A stretch of DNA of 44,772 nucleotides from Vulcanimicrobiota bacterium (GCA_019240755.1 JAFAXS010000058.1:1-44772), one strand, 5' to 3'; counted from the first letter of the stretch, positions 33,444 through 42,847 are shown. The notes: generated by a model not told the origin, from the sequence alone. Program-made: numbers and translations.

Positions 33444-34966
33444 TCGCCGCGTTCGCGCTCTTGGCGGCGGTACTGCACGCCGCCACGGCGTGGCGCTACG
33501 GATACTTTCGCGACGAGCTCTATTTCATCGCGTGTTCGAAGCATCTGGCCTGGGGTTACGTCGATCAGCCGCCGTTGGTCGCCCTCGCAGGGTGGATCGC
33601 CTCGCCGACAGGATACGACCTACTTGCGCTACGCGCCGTACCGATTCTCGCGGCGGCGCTCACCGTGTACGTTGCGGCGCGGTTGGCTGCCGAACTGGGC
33701 GGCGGACGCTTCGCCCAGCTTCTTGCCGCGTGCGCGACGTTGCTGCTGCCGGCGTATCTGCTGCTCGGCAACGTCCTGACGACGACGTCGGTCGAGCCGT
33801 TCTGTTGGACGGTCGCGCTCTATCTCACGATTCGCATCGTCAGGGCGCGGGAGGCCGCGCAGCAGCCGCGCCTCTGGATTGCCCTCGGGGCAATCACGGT
33901 GCTAGGCGTCTACACAAAGTATTCGACGCTGCTGTTTGCGGCGTGCGTGATTCTCGCGCTACTCGTTACGCCGGAGCGCCGCGTTTTGCGATCGCGACAC
34001 TTCGCGATGGCTGCGGCGATCGTGCTCGTTGCACTCGCGCCGAATATCGGATGGCAGGCCACGCACGGCTGGCCGTTCGCGCAAGTGTTACGCGGCGACG
34101 CCCTGCACCGACCCGGATTCCAGGCCGGCTTCGCCTTGGAGTATCACGACCTCGCGAAGAACGCCGGAGGATTTGTCCTGGAGCAGTTGCTCTATACGAA
34201 TCCGCTGGCCGCTCCGATCTGGATCGCCGCACTCGTTGCGCCGTTTCGGCTTCCCGCGTTGCGCGATCTGCGCTTCGTGCCGGTTGCCTACGGCATCGCC
34301 ACGATTGTGGCGCTGACCCTCGCGGCAAAAGGATACTACCTCATCGGATTCTACGGCGCGTTGTTCGCGGTCGGCGCCGTGGCGGTGGAACGCGCGACGC
34401 CGGTGCTACGGAATCTGGCATTGGGAGCGGCCGTAGCGGCCGGCCTAGCCGCGCTTCCCCTTTCTCTGCCGGTGCTGCCGGTCGACGGGCTGATCGCCTA
34501 TACGAAAGTGCTGCACCTCACCGGGCGCGGTGACAGCCCGCCCCATCTCATTCAACCGGTCTTCGCCGAGGAGTTCGGTTGGGAGCGGCTCGCCCGAGAC
34601 GTTGCGGTCGTCTACGTGAAGTTGCCGCCGAGCGTCCAACGAGAAACGGCGGTCTATGCCGACACGTACGGCGACGCCGGCGCTCTGGATTTCTTCGGGC
34701 CGCGCTACGGCCTGCCGCCCGCGATCTCGAGCCAAAATAACTACTACTTGTGGGGAACGCGTGGCTATAGCGGCCGGTTTCTGTTAGCAGTGGGCGCGAG
34801 CCGCGTCGACCTGTTACGCCGCTACTACCGGCGCGTCGTCTTAGTGCGCACCTCGACCGAGCCGTACAAATGGATGGTCGAGGGCCCGGCGCCGATCTAT
34901 TTCTGCTACGGGCCCGTAGCGCCGCTGTCGGCGATCTGGCCGCACCTGCGCTGGTATGGGGCCTAG
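33440..34966 (+). CDS. Glycosyltransferase family 39 (ArnT/PMT-like) membrane protein
   Basis: GT-C fold enzymes transfer a sugar from a polyprenyl-phosphate carrier at the outer face of the membrane. The 508-residue protein has the family start: a first span, then YGYFRDELYFIACSKHLAWGYVDQPPLVALAGWI (the acidic DE of the first periplasmic loop is the catalytic site). About ten more spans follow, then a C-terminal periplasmic domain (from about 345) with AEEFGWERLARDVAVVY and FFGPRYGLPPAISSQNNYYLWG. The acceptor is unknown. It is coupled to the preceding unknown membrane protein. Confidence 0.82.
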   Translation: MIAAFALLAAVLHAATAWRYGYFRDELYFIACSKHLAWGYVDQPPLVALAGWIASPTGYDLLALRAVPILAAALTVYVAARLAAELGGGRFAQLLAACATLLLPAYLLLGNVLTTTSVEPFCWTVALYLTIRIVRAREAAQQPRLWIALGAITVLGVYTKYSTLLFAACVILALLVTPERRVLRSRHFAMAAAIVLVALAPNIGWQATHGWPFAQVLRGDALHRPGFQAGFALEYHDLAKNAGGFVLEQLLYTNPLAAPIWIAALVAPFRLPALRDLRFVPVAYGIATIVALTLAAKGYYLIGFYGALFAVGAVAVERATPVLRNLALGAAVAAGLAALPLSLPVLPVDGLIAYTKVLHLTGRGDSPPHLIQPVFAEEFGWERLARDVAVVYVKLPPSVQRETAVYADTYGDAGALDFFGPRYGLPPAISSQNNYYLWGTRGYSGRFLLAVGASRVDLLRRYYRRVVLVRTSTEPYKWMVEGPAPIYFCYGPVAPLSAIWPHLRWYGA

Positions 34967-34970
34967 GGGA

Positions 34971-35942
34971 TCACTGCGCAGCCGTCACCGTTATGGCGCT
35001 TGGATACACATGACCCGACCAGCGCGTCAGAATCTTTTGAGGATTGCCGCCCGCCGGATACGGCCACGCAGCGACCGTCGGACCCTTGGGTCCGTTCGGA
35101 TATGCTGCAACGATGGAGTTTCCGACGACAAAAAAGCCACCGACGAACTTATATCCGAACAAATGGCTGCGAAGGATCGTCGTACCGACTATCTGTGCCG
35201 TCGAGCCTGACACGCGGACCTGATAGATGACCCGTGCCCGGCCGTCGCCGTAACCGATCGCCAGGGCGCTGCCATCCCATTGAATCGGTCCGGCGTGGTA
35301 CAGCCGCTTCGAGAACTGCAGAACGACGATGCTTTTGGAGCCCTTCGGCAGCTCGCCCAGCAGGATGTTGCCCTTGCGATCAGTGCCGTCGCCAAAGAGA
35401 TTCCCGTCGGCGTCGTAGCCGCAGTTCACAAAACTGTAGATGACCTTGCTCTTATAGAACCGTGGATGCCCTTTGCCATGAACAAAGATCGCTAGAAAGC
35501 CCGGCGTGTGGCCGATGTTGACATTCGCGACGGCCACGTTGCCGGTTGCCGCATCCACCGCACAACCGGCGGGAAAGTAGGGACCTTCGTTGAGGAGTTT
35601 GGTCCCGTGCGACAGATACTCGACAACTGCCGCTTCAGTGTCGTTGATGGTGACGAAGAGATCGCCGTTCGCGTCAGAACAGAGGCTGCGAACGTACGAC
35701 CCTGCGTAATCCTCGATCCAGCCTACGTACTTTCCGTTGGGATACGACAGAATGCATATCCCGCTGAACGGCGCGCTGTGGCACTGCCCGAACGTGTACA
35801 GCCATTGCGGCCCTTGAGATAGACCGCGGATCGCAGTAGAGATTTGAGGCTGGCGCGGCAGCGTGCTGCCGCCGCAGGCCGTAAGTGCCACCGCGACCAT
35901 CACGATTCCAGGCCACCGGAGTCGGCCTCCACCTTCACGCAA
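34971..35942 (-). CDS. Lipoprotein with beta-propeller-like repeats
   Basis: The 323-residue product has a lipoprotein signal with lipobox LTAC (VMVAVALTACGGS, residues 14-26). The rest is a run of beta-strand repeats with Asp/Asn-Gly turns: YPNGKYVGWI, CSDANGDLFVTINDTEAAVVEY, CAVDAATGNVAVANVN, CGYDADGNLFGDGTD. These resemble NHL or SMP-30-like propeller blades. The function is unknown. The start at 35942 lies 8 nt inside the end of the SDR gene; a later Met at the signal (about 35900) is the alternative. It follows SDR and the monooxygenase in the same direction but need not belong to the pathway. Confidence 0.65.
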   Translation of the reverse strand: MREGGGRLRWPGIVMVAVALTACGGSTLPRQPQISTAIRGLSQGPQWLYTFGQCHSAPFSGICILSYPNGKYVGWIEDYAGSYVRSLCSDANGDLFVTINDTEAAVVEYLSHGTKLLNEGPYFPAGCAVDAATGNVAVANVNIGHTPGFLAIFVHGKGHPRFYKSKVIYSFVNCGYDADGNLFGDGTDRKGNILLGELPKGSKSIVVLQFSKRLYHAGPIQWDGSALAIGYGDGRARVIYQVRVSGSTAQIVGTTILRSHLFGYKFVGGFFVVGNSIVAAYPNGPKGPTVAAWPYPAGGNPQKILTRWSGHVYPSAITVTAAQ

Positions 35943-36666
35943 GGCGGAAACCCGGCACGATCATGCTGACGCCGGAATCCGAACCGTCAATCAACCGTAG
36001 AATTCCTGCGGTTACTTCATCGGTGGTCGCGATGCGACCCTCCGGGTTCATGGATGCCAGCAATGCCCGCGTCTGCTCGGCGCTGCGACCGGTTTTTGTC
36101 CTGATGTTCGCTAGCGTTCGTTCGAAAAGTTCACCTTCTACATAACCCGGACAGAGCGCGTTGACGGTGACTCCGCCGTCGCTGAGCTCCGCCGCGAGCG
36201 CGCGCGTCAAACCGACGACGCCGTGCTTACTGGCGCAATATGCCGAGATGTACGCGGCGCCGTTGAGCCCGGCGGTGCTCGCGACGTTGACGATCCGTCC
36301 CCAGCGCGCGGTGAGCATGTCTCCCAAGGCTTCGCGCGTGCACAGAAACGTGCCGGTGAGATTTGTGCCGATCGTACGGTTCCACATCTCGAGCGTCGTA
36401 CCGGCCAGCGGTGCGGAGTCGGCGATGCCGGCGTTGTTGATCAGCATCTCGATCGGCCCGTTGACGCTTCGGCACTCATCGAACGCTCTGCGAACCTGCT
36501 CTTCTTTTGAAACGTCCGCTTGTGCGAGGTGCCCTGCAACGTCACTGGGAGCGGCGCGGCTGACGACGCTGACGCGGGCGCCGCGCTCGGCGAGCGTCGC
36601 AGCGATCGCCCGTCCGATACCGCGGCTGCCGCCGGTGACGACTGCGTGCCTCCCTGCGAGATTCAT
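35935..36666 (-). CDS. Short-chain dehydrogenase/reductase
   Basis: A classical SDR of 243 residues: TGGSRGIG (cofactor loop, residue 11), [15 protein letters not shown] (catalytic Ser region), and YCASK (Tyr-Lys pair). The Arg in [10 protein letters not shown] after strand 2 suggests NADP(H), or a mixed preference. Its ATG overlaps the stop of the 2-aminobenzoyl-CoA monooxygenase/reductase gene (ATGA). That suggests it oxidises a hydroxy intermediate of the same pathway, as the 3-hydroxyacyl-CoA dehydrogenase step does in beta-oxidation. The exact substrate is inferred. Confidence 0.88.
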   Translation of the reverse strand: MNLAGRHAVVTGGSRGIGRAIAATLAERGARVSVVSRAAPSDVAGHLAQADVSKEEQVRRAFDECRSVNGPIEMLINNAGIADSAPLAGTTLEMWNRTIGTNLTGTFLCTREALGDMLTARWGRIVNVASTAGLNGAAYISAYCASKHGVVGLTRALAAELSDGGVTVNALCPGYVEGELFERTLANIRTKTGRSAEQTRALLASMNPEGRIATTDEVTAGILRLIDGSDSGVSMIVPGFRLA

Positions 36667-38921
36667 CGCGCCGCTTCTTTCGCGCGCGCCGTGAGCCGCT
36701 CGAGCTGCTCCTTCCCGGGAACGTACTGCACGGGCCAGTGCGCGTCTCTATAGCCGAGCTCGGCTGCCGCGTGGAGCGTCCAGAATGGGTCGGCGAGGTG
36801 CGGCCGTCCCAGCGCGACCAGATCCGCGCGACCGCCCACAAGAATCGCGTTGGTCTGATCCACGTCGGTGATATTACCGACGGCCATCGTCGCAATCCCC
36901 ACTTCGTTGCGTATCCGATCGGCATAGGGCGTCTGAAACATGCGCCCGTAGACGGGCTTTGCATCCGGCGATGTCTGGCCCGTGGAGACGTCGATCAGAT
37001 CGGCCCCGGAATCCTTGAAGGCGCGCGCGATCTCGACCGAGTCGTCTCCGGCGATCGCACCGTCCACCCAATCCGTGGCCGAGATTCTCACGGAGATCGG
37101 CCGTACCGCGGGCCACACCTCGCGCATCGCGCGAAAGACTTCCAGCGGATAGCGCAACCGGTTGGCGAGCGTCCCGCCGTATTCGTCGGTTCGATGATTG
37201 CGCAGCGGCGTGATGAACGAGGAGAGCAGATAGCCGTGCGCGCAGTGGAGCTCGAGCATGTCGAAGTCCGCTTCGACCGCCATCTGCGCCGCTCGCCGGA
37301 AGGCCTCGCGAATTTCGCCCATCTGGTCGCGCGTCAACTCGGACGGCACCTGGTTGCGCCGGGAATATGGAATCGCCGAGGGGCCAACGATCGGCCAGTT
37401 GCCCGCGTCGAGCGGCTCGTCGATTCCCTCCCACATCAGCTTCGTAGAGCCTTTCGGTCCCGAATGACCCAGCTGCAGGCAGATCTTTGCCTGCGAATAG
37501 CGATGCACGAAATCCACGATCCGCTTCCACGCCGACACGTGCTCCGGCAGATACATTCCGGCGCACCCGGGCGAGATTCGACCCTCCCGCGTGACACAGG
37601 TCATCTCGGTGAACACGAGGCCCGCGCCGCCGAGGGCGCGCGACCCTAGATGGACTAGGTGAAAGTCCCCCGGCGTTCCGTCTATGGCGCTGTACATATC
37701 CATCGGCGATACCACGATGCGATTGTGAAGCCGCAGATCGCGCAGCCAAAACGGCGTGAACATCGGCGGCACGGCGCGCTCGTCCTTCGCGTACCATCGC
37801 TCGATCTGGTCGACGTAGCGCGCATCGCGCACGCGCAGGTTCTCGTGCCCGATGCGCTGGCTGCGGGTCAATAGACTGTACGCAAACTGCTCCGGCGGTA
37901 GGGTCGCATAACGCGCCACGTTCTCGAACCACTCGGCCGAGTTGCGCGCGGCGTTCTGCAGACGCAGGACTTCGAGCCTACGTTTGTCTTCGTACTGTTG
38001 AAGGGCCTGTACGCGGTCATCCAGGGAGTTAGCGAGCTCGATCGCGTCTTCCATCGCGAGCTTCGTGCCGGAGCCGACCGAAAAGTGGGCGGTGTGGGCC
38101 GCGTCGCCCATCAGTACGACGTTGTCGAACCACCAGCGCTCGTTGCCGACGTAGGTGAAGTTCAGCCAATCCCGGCCCCGGAGGTGCGCGCTATTGGCCA
38201 TCAGCCGATGCCCCTGAAGGTAGGGCGCGAACAACCCTTCGCAAAACGCGATCGTGCCGTCGGTACCGGCCGAATCGAGGGCGTGTGCGCGCCACGTCTC
38301 CTCGCGGCACTCAACGATAAACGTGCTCAGCGACTCGTCGAACCGGTACGCGTGAACCGTGAACCAGCCATGCGTCGTCTTCTCGAAGAGAAAGGTGAAC
38401 GCGTCGAGCGGAAGCGTCGTTCCTAGCCACACGAAGCGGCAGCGTCCCTGTCGCAGCGCGGGCAGGAAGGACGACGCGTACGTCGAGCGCACGCGGCTAT
38501 TGACCCCATCGCTGCCGACCAGAAGGTCGCAGTTCCGTCGAAGCGCCTCGACGTCGCCGACCTCGGTGCGAAAATTCAGCTCTACGCCGACGTCGTGCGC
38601 GCGTTTCTGCAGAATCTCCAGGAGTCGCTTGCGCGCTATGCCGCAGAATCCGTGGCCACCCGAGCGAATCGTGCTTCCGCCTAAATGCACGGCGATATCG
38701 TCCCAGTGCGCGAAGGCCCGCGTGATCTCGCGTTGCGTCGGCTCGTCGGCGACTCGCAGATTTTCGAGCGTCGCATCGGAGAACACGACGCCCCAGCCAA
38801 ACGTGTCGGATGCTCGGTTACGCTCGTAGACGGTCACGGTCGAGGACGGAAACCGCTTCTTGACGAGAATCGCGAAGTACAAGCCGGCCGGACCCCCGCC
38901 GACGCAGGTAATGCGCACCAC
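36663..38921 (-). CDS. Fused 2-aminobenzoyl-CoA monooxygenase/reductase-like protein
   Basis: A two-domain flavoprotein of 752 residues. Residues 1-370 are an FAD aromatic hydroxylase of the PHBH fold: [15 protein letters not shown] (FAD loop), [13 protein letters not shown] (DG motif) and [30 protein letters not shown] (GD motif; core [14 protein letters not shown]). Residues 388-750 are an old-yellow-enzyme FMN barrel: [21 protein letters not shown], and [36 protein letters not shown] (core HGYLLSSF and DEYGG). This fusion matches the enzyme that hydroxylates and then reduces the ring of 2-aminobenzoyl-CoA in aerobic anthranilate breakdown (Azoarcus evansii). Databases often call it salicylyl-CoA 5-hydroxylase/oxidoreductase. 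The start is GTG with GGGAGG upstream. Confidence 0.88.
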   Translation of the reverse strand: MVRITCVGGGPAGLYFAILVKKRFPSSTVTVYERNRASDTFGWGVVFSDATLENLRVADEPTQREITRAFAHWDDIAVHLGGSTIRSGGHGFCGIARKRLLEILQKRAHDVGVELNFRTEVGDVEALRRNCDLLVGSDGVNSRVRSTYASSFLPALRQGRCRFVWLGTTLPLDAFTFLFEKTTHGWFTVHAYRFDESLSTFIVECREETWRAHALDSAGTDGTIAFCEGLFAPYLQGHRLMANSAHLRGRDWLNFTYVGNERWWFDNVVLMGDAAHTAHFSVGSGTKLAMEDAIELANSLDDRVQALQQYEDKRRLEVLRLQNAARNSAEWFENVARYATLPPEQFAYSLLTRSQRIGHENLRVRDARYVDQIERWYAKDERAVPPMFTPFWLRDLRLHNRIVVSPMDMYSAIDGTPGDFHLVHLGSRALGGAGLVFTEMTCVTREGRISPGCAGMYLPEHVSAWKRIVDFVHRYSQAKICLQLGHSGPKGSTKLMWEGIDEPLDAGNWPIVGPSAIPYSRRNQVPSELTRDQMGEIREAFRRAAQMAVEADFDMLELHCAHGYLLSSFITPLRNHRTDEYGGTLANRLRYPLEVFRAMREVWPAVRPISVRISATDWVDGAIAGDDSVEIARAFKDSGADLIDVSTGQTSPDAKPVYGRMFQTPYADRIRNEVGIATMAVGNITDVDQTNAILVGGRADLVALGRPHLADPFWTLHAAAELGYRDAHWPVQYVPGKEQLERLTARAKEAAR

Positions 38922-38996
38922 GAACCTCCCTTACTTACACTTTGATGAGAGGCGCAGACGACTCCCGCTCTCCTGTGGTACGCTACGCCTGAAGCC

Positions 38997-39953
38997 GTGA
39001 CCAACAAGATCCTGCCGCGCTTTGCAATATCCGCGCTCTGCCTGCTCGGCGCAGTTATTTCTCTCGTGCGTGCATCGCATCCGGCATCGGCCGCGATGAG
39101 CTCGCTGCACAGTGGCGAGAATCAGTCTCGCACGACGATTCCCGTGTTGATCGCGGGTCGGCCGGCGTCATGCGTGCTCGACACGGGCAGCTCCGCGATG
39201 ATCGTGTCGCCGAGCTTCGCGCAGGCTGCCGGACTCTCCGGTGGCGGCGGTACCTTCGAACTGGCGCCGGACGGCCGGACGTATATGGATCGGCAGACGC
39301 ACATCGGACGGCTCGACGTCGCAGGTCATACGCTCCGCGACGTCCCCGCGCTTATTTCACCGAATCTCCACGGCTCGGACGCGCTCTGCGGATACGATTT
39401 CTTCGCGCACTTTCCGACCTTGATCGATCGCGGCCGGCACACAGTGACCCTGTTTCCCCCGAGCTCGCGGCTCGCAAAAATGCACTGTCTGCTCGTGGAC
39501 TTGGCGCCGCACGTGCCCCTGGCCACCGTCGAAGTCAACGGCAGTTGGCTGCGGCACATCGTTCTCGATTCGGGCATGGCCGGCGGCGGCGCGCTGTGGG
39601 ACGGGGTGCGCTCGCAGTTACACCAACCGCTGACGAGCGATGCCCAATACGCCACGATGCCCGGTGCGATGCGCGACGGCTTCACCTGCGGTGCCGTTGC
39701 GTCCGTACGCTACGCCGCCGGCGCGCCGGCCACTTCCATGCCGATCTGTACCGAATCGCAGCGGCCGGACGGCTATAACGGCATCCTTGAAACGAACCTT
39801 CCGAGTGTCGCCGCGATGGCCGTGGATTATCCGCGCCGGCGCATGTGCTTCGACGTCAGCACATCGTCGTCGAGCATCGCTCGCGCGACCACGCCTTCGA
39901 CACCGCGGGGCGGCGCCTGGACGCGCTTTAACAGCTTGCGCCCACCGCAATAA
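38997..39953 (+). CDS. Exported retropepsin-like aspartic protease
   Basis: The 318-residue product starts (GTG) with a signal or anchor (MTNKILPRFAISALCLLGAVISLVRA; the hydrophobic core is residues 10-24). It then has two half-domains. The first contains VLDTGSSAMIVSP, the Asp-Thr-Gly-Ser motif of aspartic proteases. The second contains IVLDSGMAGGGALW, where a second Asp-Ser-Gly stands. Each half has the following beta-strand pattern (VAGHTLRDVPALI; GAVASVRYAAGAP). The two D-[TS]-G motifs in one chain suggest a pseudo-symmetric, possibly active monomer, but the second lacks the usual T/S after Gly. It probably acts outside the cytoplasmic membrane. It stands alone, divergent from the monooxygenase gene. 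Confidence 0.7.
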   Translation: MTNKILPRFAISALCLLGAVISLVRASHPASAAMSSLHSGENQSRTTIPVLIAGRPASCVLDTGSSAMIVSPSFAQAAGLSGGGGTFELAPDGRTYMDRQTHIGRLDVAGHTLRDVPALISPNLHGSDALCGYDFFAHFPTLIDRGRHTVTLFPPSSRLAKMHCLLVDLAPHVPLATVEVNGSWLRHIVLDSGMAGGGALWDGVRSQLHQPLTSDAQYATMPGAMRDGFTCGAVASVRYAAGAPATSMPICTESQRPDGYNGILETNLPSVAAMAVDYPRRRMCFDVSTSSSSIARATTPSTPRGGAWTRFNSLRPPQ

Positions 39954-39957
39954 CGCC

Positions 39958-40629
39958 TTAGCGCTTGCGCGCCACGAGCAGCCCGTCGCAGACCGGCAAG
40001 AGGGCGACATCCACGCGCTCGTCCCGTCCGGCTCGAACGTTGACCTCACGCAAGGCCAACGTGTCGGGATCCTCGTCCTGCGGATCGAGCACGGCGCCAC
40101 CCCACAGCACGTTATCAACCATGATCAGGCCGCCGGGCCGAACGAGGCGCAGCGCGCGCTCGTAGTAGGCGTTGACGCTCTCCTTATCGGCATCAATAAA
40201 GGCCATATCGAAGGGCGCGCAATCCTCCGATATCGCGCCGTCGAGGGTCTCCAGCGCCGGAGCGATGCGCAGGTCGATCTTGTGAGCGACGCCGGCTTTC
40301 GTCCAGTACCGCCGCGCCACGCTCGTGTAATCGTCGCTGACTTCGCACGCTAAAATGTATCCATCTTCCGGCAGTGCGAGCGCCATCGCCAGCGAGCTGT
40401 ATCCCGTGAACACGCCGATCTCCAGATACCGCCGTGCGCCGGTAAGGTGCGCGAGCAACGCCATCAGCTGCCCCTGCTCCGGCCCGATCGCCATGCGCGC
40501 GTTCTCTAAGGCAAACGTCTCCTCGCGCAGCTCGCGAAGCACGGGATGTTCGCGCACCGTCGTGCCGATGATATATTCTTGAATCTTCGGATCGACGAAC
40601 TTACTCTTTGCGGTCATCGCCTGCATCAT
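39958..40629 (-). CDS. Caffeoyl-CoA-type O-methyltransferase
   Basis: A class I SAM methyltransferase of the cation-dependent catechol/caffeoyl-CoA type. Seen: ARRYLEIGVFTGYSSLAMALALP (SAM motif I), ACEVSDDYTSVARRYW (acidic residue binding ribose), AFIDADKESVNAYYERALRLVRPGGLIMVDNVLWGG (metal Asp in IDAD and Asn in VDNVLWGG), and a C-terminal VALLPVCDGLLVARKR typical of this family. Mg2+-dependent methylation of a catechol is the family's usual reaction; the natural substrate here is unknown. Several Met codons lie close together (40629, 40626, 40617); I give the first. TATGAT stands just upstream and could be a -10. Confidence 0.85.
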   Translation of the reverse strand: MMQAMTAKSKFVDPKIQEYIIGTTVREHPVLRELREETFALENARMAIGPEQGQLMALLAHLTGARRYLEIGVFTGYSSLAMALALPEDGYILACEVSDDYTSVARRYWTKAGVAHKIDLRIAPALETLDGAISEDCAPFDMAFIDADKESVNAYYERALRLVRPGGLIMVDNVLWGGAVLDPQDEDPDTLALREVNVRAGRDERVDVALLPVCDGLLVARKR

Positions 40630-40789
40630 ACCATGCCGGAGCGCCCGAGAATCCTCGGACGCTCTTAGCTGTTGGCCTGGTTTTTGGGGGCAGACCGACA
40701 TTCACGTTGTCCTGCTTAACGAACTGATTGGCGTACGGCCGCGTCTGATTGATGTGCCATCCTTGAATTGCGTAGCACGCGAGGATTTT

Positions 40790-41230
40790 TTAGGAATTGA
40801 CTTGCCGGTGGATCTCGTCGAGGTCTTCGATCGTATTGAGGGTGACAGCGTCGCTGATCGAGCCGTCCTTGATCTTCGAGCTCGAGCGCATGTTCTTCGC
40901 GAGGTCCTCGCCGTGGTGGTAGCCGCGGATCGCGGCATTATGCGCCTCGACCGTCGCCTTGTCGGTCTTGCCGTTGGCGACGACCCATTCCTCGAACTCC
41001 ATGTACGTCGGCTTGCGCTGACGCACGAATTCCATCGTCTTTTGGCGGTCGAGCCCGAGATTGCTCAGCGTCATCGCATCGAAGCCGCTGCCGCACTCGT
41101 CGTACCCCTGCGGCAGAGCTCCGGCCGCAGCCAGCGATAGTTTCAGCCACAGGCGCGGAAGGTGAATCGCTCCCATCGGCCCGGCCGTGCCGGAGCTCAC
41201 TAAGGGAACGACGTTGCCCTGAACTGCCAT
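40790..41230 (-). CDS. DUF5069-like protein
   Basis: The 146-residue cytosolic product has the pattern GAIHLPRLWLKLSLAAAGALPQGYDECGSGFDAMTLSNLGLD near the start (LPRLWLK and YDECGSGFD are the recognisable pieces), then FVRQRKPTYMEFEEWV. This matches what I know of DUF5069, a family of unknown function. A strong GGAGGT site stands 6 nt before the ATG at 41230. It begins 12 nt after the stop of the dehydrogenase gene, so both are one operon. No catalytic residues are known. Confidence 0.55.
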   Translation of the reverse strand: MAVQGNVVPLVSSGTAGPMGAIHLPRLWLKLSLAAAGALPQGYDECGSGFDAMTLSNLGLDRQKTMEFVRQRKPTYMEFEEWVVANGKTDKATVEAHNAAIRGYHHGEDLAKNMRSSSKIKDGSISDAVTLNTIEDLDEIHRQVNS

Positions 41231-41241
41231 TCGAATACCTC

Positions 41242-42165
41242 CTATAACGAAGTCGCCGCGCGCTGTGCGTGGCGGGATGCAAAGGTCAACTCCGAAACGC
41301 CCGACTTATCGAGCTCGCCAAGCCCCAGCGATTTCATTTTTTCGTACTGCTCGAACGTGGCCGTCGCAAGCGGAAGACTCAAGTGCGCCTCGCGGGCAAG
41401 CTCGAGAGCGATGCCGCTGTCCTTCGCGGCGTGCGCCGCGGAGAAGTAAACGTCGTGGTCGCGATTCTGCATGTCGGCGCCATCGGTTTCGAGCACGCGC
41501 GAGTTCGCTCCGGTTTGCGAAAACACTTCGCGTAGCATGTCGAGATCCAGACCCAGCGCGTCGCCCAAGCCCAGACCCTCGGCCAATCCGGCGGTATTGA
41601 TGTTCATCACCATATTGACCAACGCTTTCACCTGCGCGGCCCGGCCTGCCTTGCCGATATATTTCAGCGATGCGCTCATCTTCTCGAGCAACGGCTTCAC
41701 GCGCTCGAAGACGTCGCGCTTCCCGCCGACCATGAGGTAGAGTGTCCCGTTACGCGCCTGTGGAATCGAGCTGGCCATGCAGGCTTCGAGCGACTCTGCG
41801 CCGCGCGCGTTCGCGAGGCGCTCGACGTCCTCGTGGACCTTAGGGCTGATCGTCGCGCAGTTGATGAAGACCTTCCCGCGCGCCTTTTCGAGCAACGAAT
41901 CTCCGTTTTCGGCAAAAATTCGGTACACCGCCGCGTCGTCGGTGACGACTGTGAGGACGACGTCCGAGAGCGACGTTACGCGAGCGAGCGAATCAACCAC
42001 CTCACCCCCGGTCTCCTTGGCGACGGCCGCCGCCGAGTCGCGATTGACGTCGTAGAGCGCCGCGACCGGATAGCCGACGTCGTGCAACCGGCGCGCGATG
42101 TTCGCACCCATGCGCCCGGCCCCGACGATTCCGATTTTTGGCAAAGGACTAGTCGAAGCGGCCAT
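41242..42165 (-). CDS. 3-hydroxyisobutyrate dehydrogenase-like NAD(P) oxidoreductase
   Basis: A member of the beta-hydroxyacid dehydrogenase family (307 residues). Seen: IGIVGAGRMGANIARRLHDVGY (Rossmann GxGxxG with MG), ALYDVNRDSAAAVA (acid or NAD-type second strand), INCATISPKVHEDVERLA (substrate loop), AGRAAQVKALVNMVMNINTAGLAEGL (catalytic Lys in the family's G-x-x-x-x-x-K-x-x-N-N type motif; core KALVNMVMN), and a helical C-terminal domain. Substrates in this family range from 3-hydroxyisobutyrate to tartronate semialdehyde and succinic semialdehyde. Coupling to a DUF5069 gene gives no further hint. Confidence 0.85.
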   Translation of the reverse strand: MAASTSPLPKIGIVGAGRMGANIARRLHDVGYPVAALYDVNRDSAAAVAKETGGEVVDSLARVTSLSDVVLTVVTDDAAVYRIFAENGDSLLEKARGKVFINCATISPKVHEDVERLANARGAESLEACMASSIPQARNGTLYLMVGGKRDVFERVKPLLEKMSASLKYIGKAGRAAQVKALVNMVMNINTAGLAEGLGLGDALGLDLDMLREVFSQTGANSRVLETDGADMQNRDHDVYFSAAHAAKDSGIALELAREAHLSLPLATATFEQYEKMKSLGLGELDKSGVSELTFASRHAQRAATSL

Positions 42166-42200
42166 CTGCGCAATCTTTTGGGCCGGCGTCGTTCCCCCTG

Positions 42201-42244
42201 GGGTGCTACGAGTGCACCGGCTCAGCAGGCATGCGCGAGCATGC
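42201..42244 (+). repeat. Two adjacent hairpins upstream of a secreted-protein gene
   Basis: GGTGC and GCACC (about 42202-42217) form a first small stem. GCATGC-GCGA-GCATGC (42229-42244) forms a second with a GNRA-type loop. No T-run follows on either strand, so they are not terminators. They lie in the 118-nt region between the divergent dehydrogenase and secreted-protein genes and might be leader structures or protein-binding sites. Confidence 0.35.
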
Positions 42245-42283
42245 TGCCAAATGCCTCAAATCCGCTCTCGGAAAGGAGTTTCT

Positions 42284-42838
42284 ATGCGTATGTCCGCCGG
42301 TATCTTTGCCTTGGCCTTGCTCGCGGGGCTTTTGCCCGCGACCGCTTCCCCGCAGGTTGAAAGTACACCAATCCCTGCCACGAAGAAACCGAATTTCGCC
42401 TCGATGAATTTCCTCGTCGGCACGTGGACGTGCAGCACAAGGAGCGCTCGCCGACCTGCGCCATACGTTACGACCTCGACATACTCGATGGACCCGAATG
42501 GTTACTGGATCAGCGAGACGTCGACCACCGCGAAGGCGCCGTGGATCCCTCAAGCGCTTACCATCTCGGACAAGTACACCTACGATCCTGACGCCCATCG
42601 TTGGGTTGACGTCACGTACGGCGATTTAGGCGCCTACGGCCTGTCCTACTCAAGCGGCTGGAACGGCAATAGAATATCGTGGCACGATATCGGCTTTGTG
42701 CCGAGTCCGGACATCTCGAGCCAGACCGATACGGTCGTGACGAAAGTCAGCGACACGAAGACGACGTCCGCCTCATCGTTTACGGAAAGGAAAACTGGGC
42801 GGCACGTCAGCGTCAACGGCGTCTGTACCAAGCACTAA
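42284..42838 (+). CDS. Small secreted protein of unknown function
   Basis: The 184-residue product has a signal peptide (MRMSAGIFALALLAGLLPATASPQ, cleavage near TAS). The mature part is a beta-rich domain with FLVGTWTCS near the start, GYWISETS, YTYDPDAHRWVDVTYGDLGAYGLSYSSGWNGN (Tyr/Gly/Trp-rich strands; core YDPDAHRWV) and a final Cys (NGVCTKH) that may pair with the Cys in GTWTCS. FLVGTW plus lipocalin-like strands recall DUF1579-type or other calycin proteins, but I do not assign it. GAAAGGAG 5 nt before the ATG is a strong ribosome-binding site. Confidence 0.65.
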   Translation: MRMSAGIFALALLAGLLPATASPQVESTPIPATKKPNFASMNFLVGTWTCSTRSARRPAPYVTTSTYSMDPNGYWISETSTTAKAPWIPQALTISDKYTYDPDAHRWVDVTYGDLGAYGLSYSSGWNGNRISWHDIGFVPSPDISSQTDTVVTKVSDTKTTSASSFTERKTGRHVSVNGVCTKH

Positions 42839-42847
42839 CGAAATCGA

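Noticed and set aside
40702-40789. Small gene between the O-methyltransferase and DUF5069-like genes
   Set aside because: The open frames there are Arg/Thr/Ser-rich shadows of the DUF5069-like gene.
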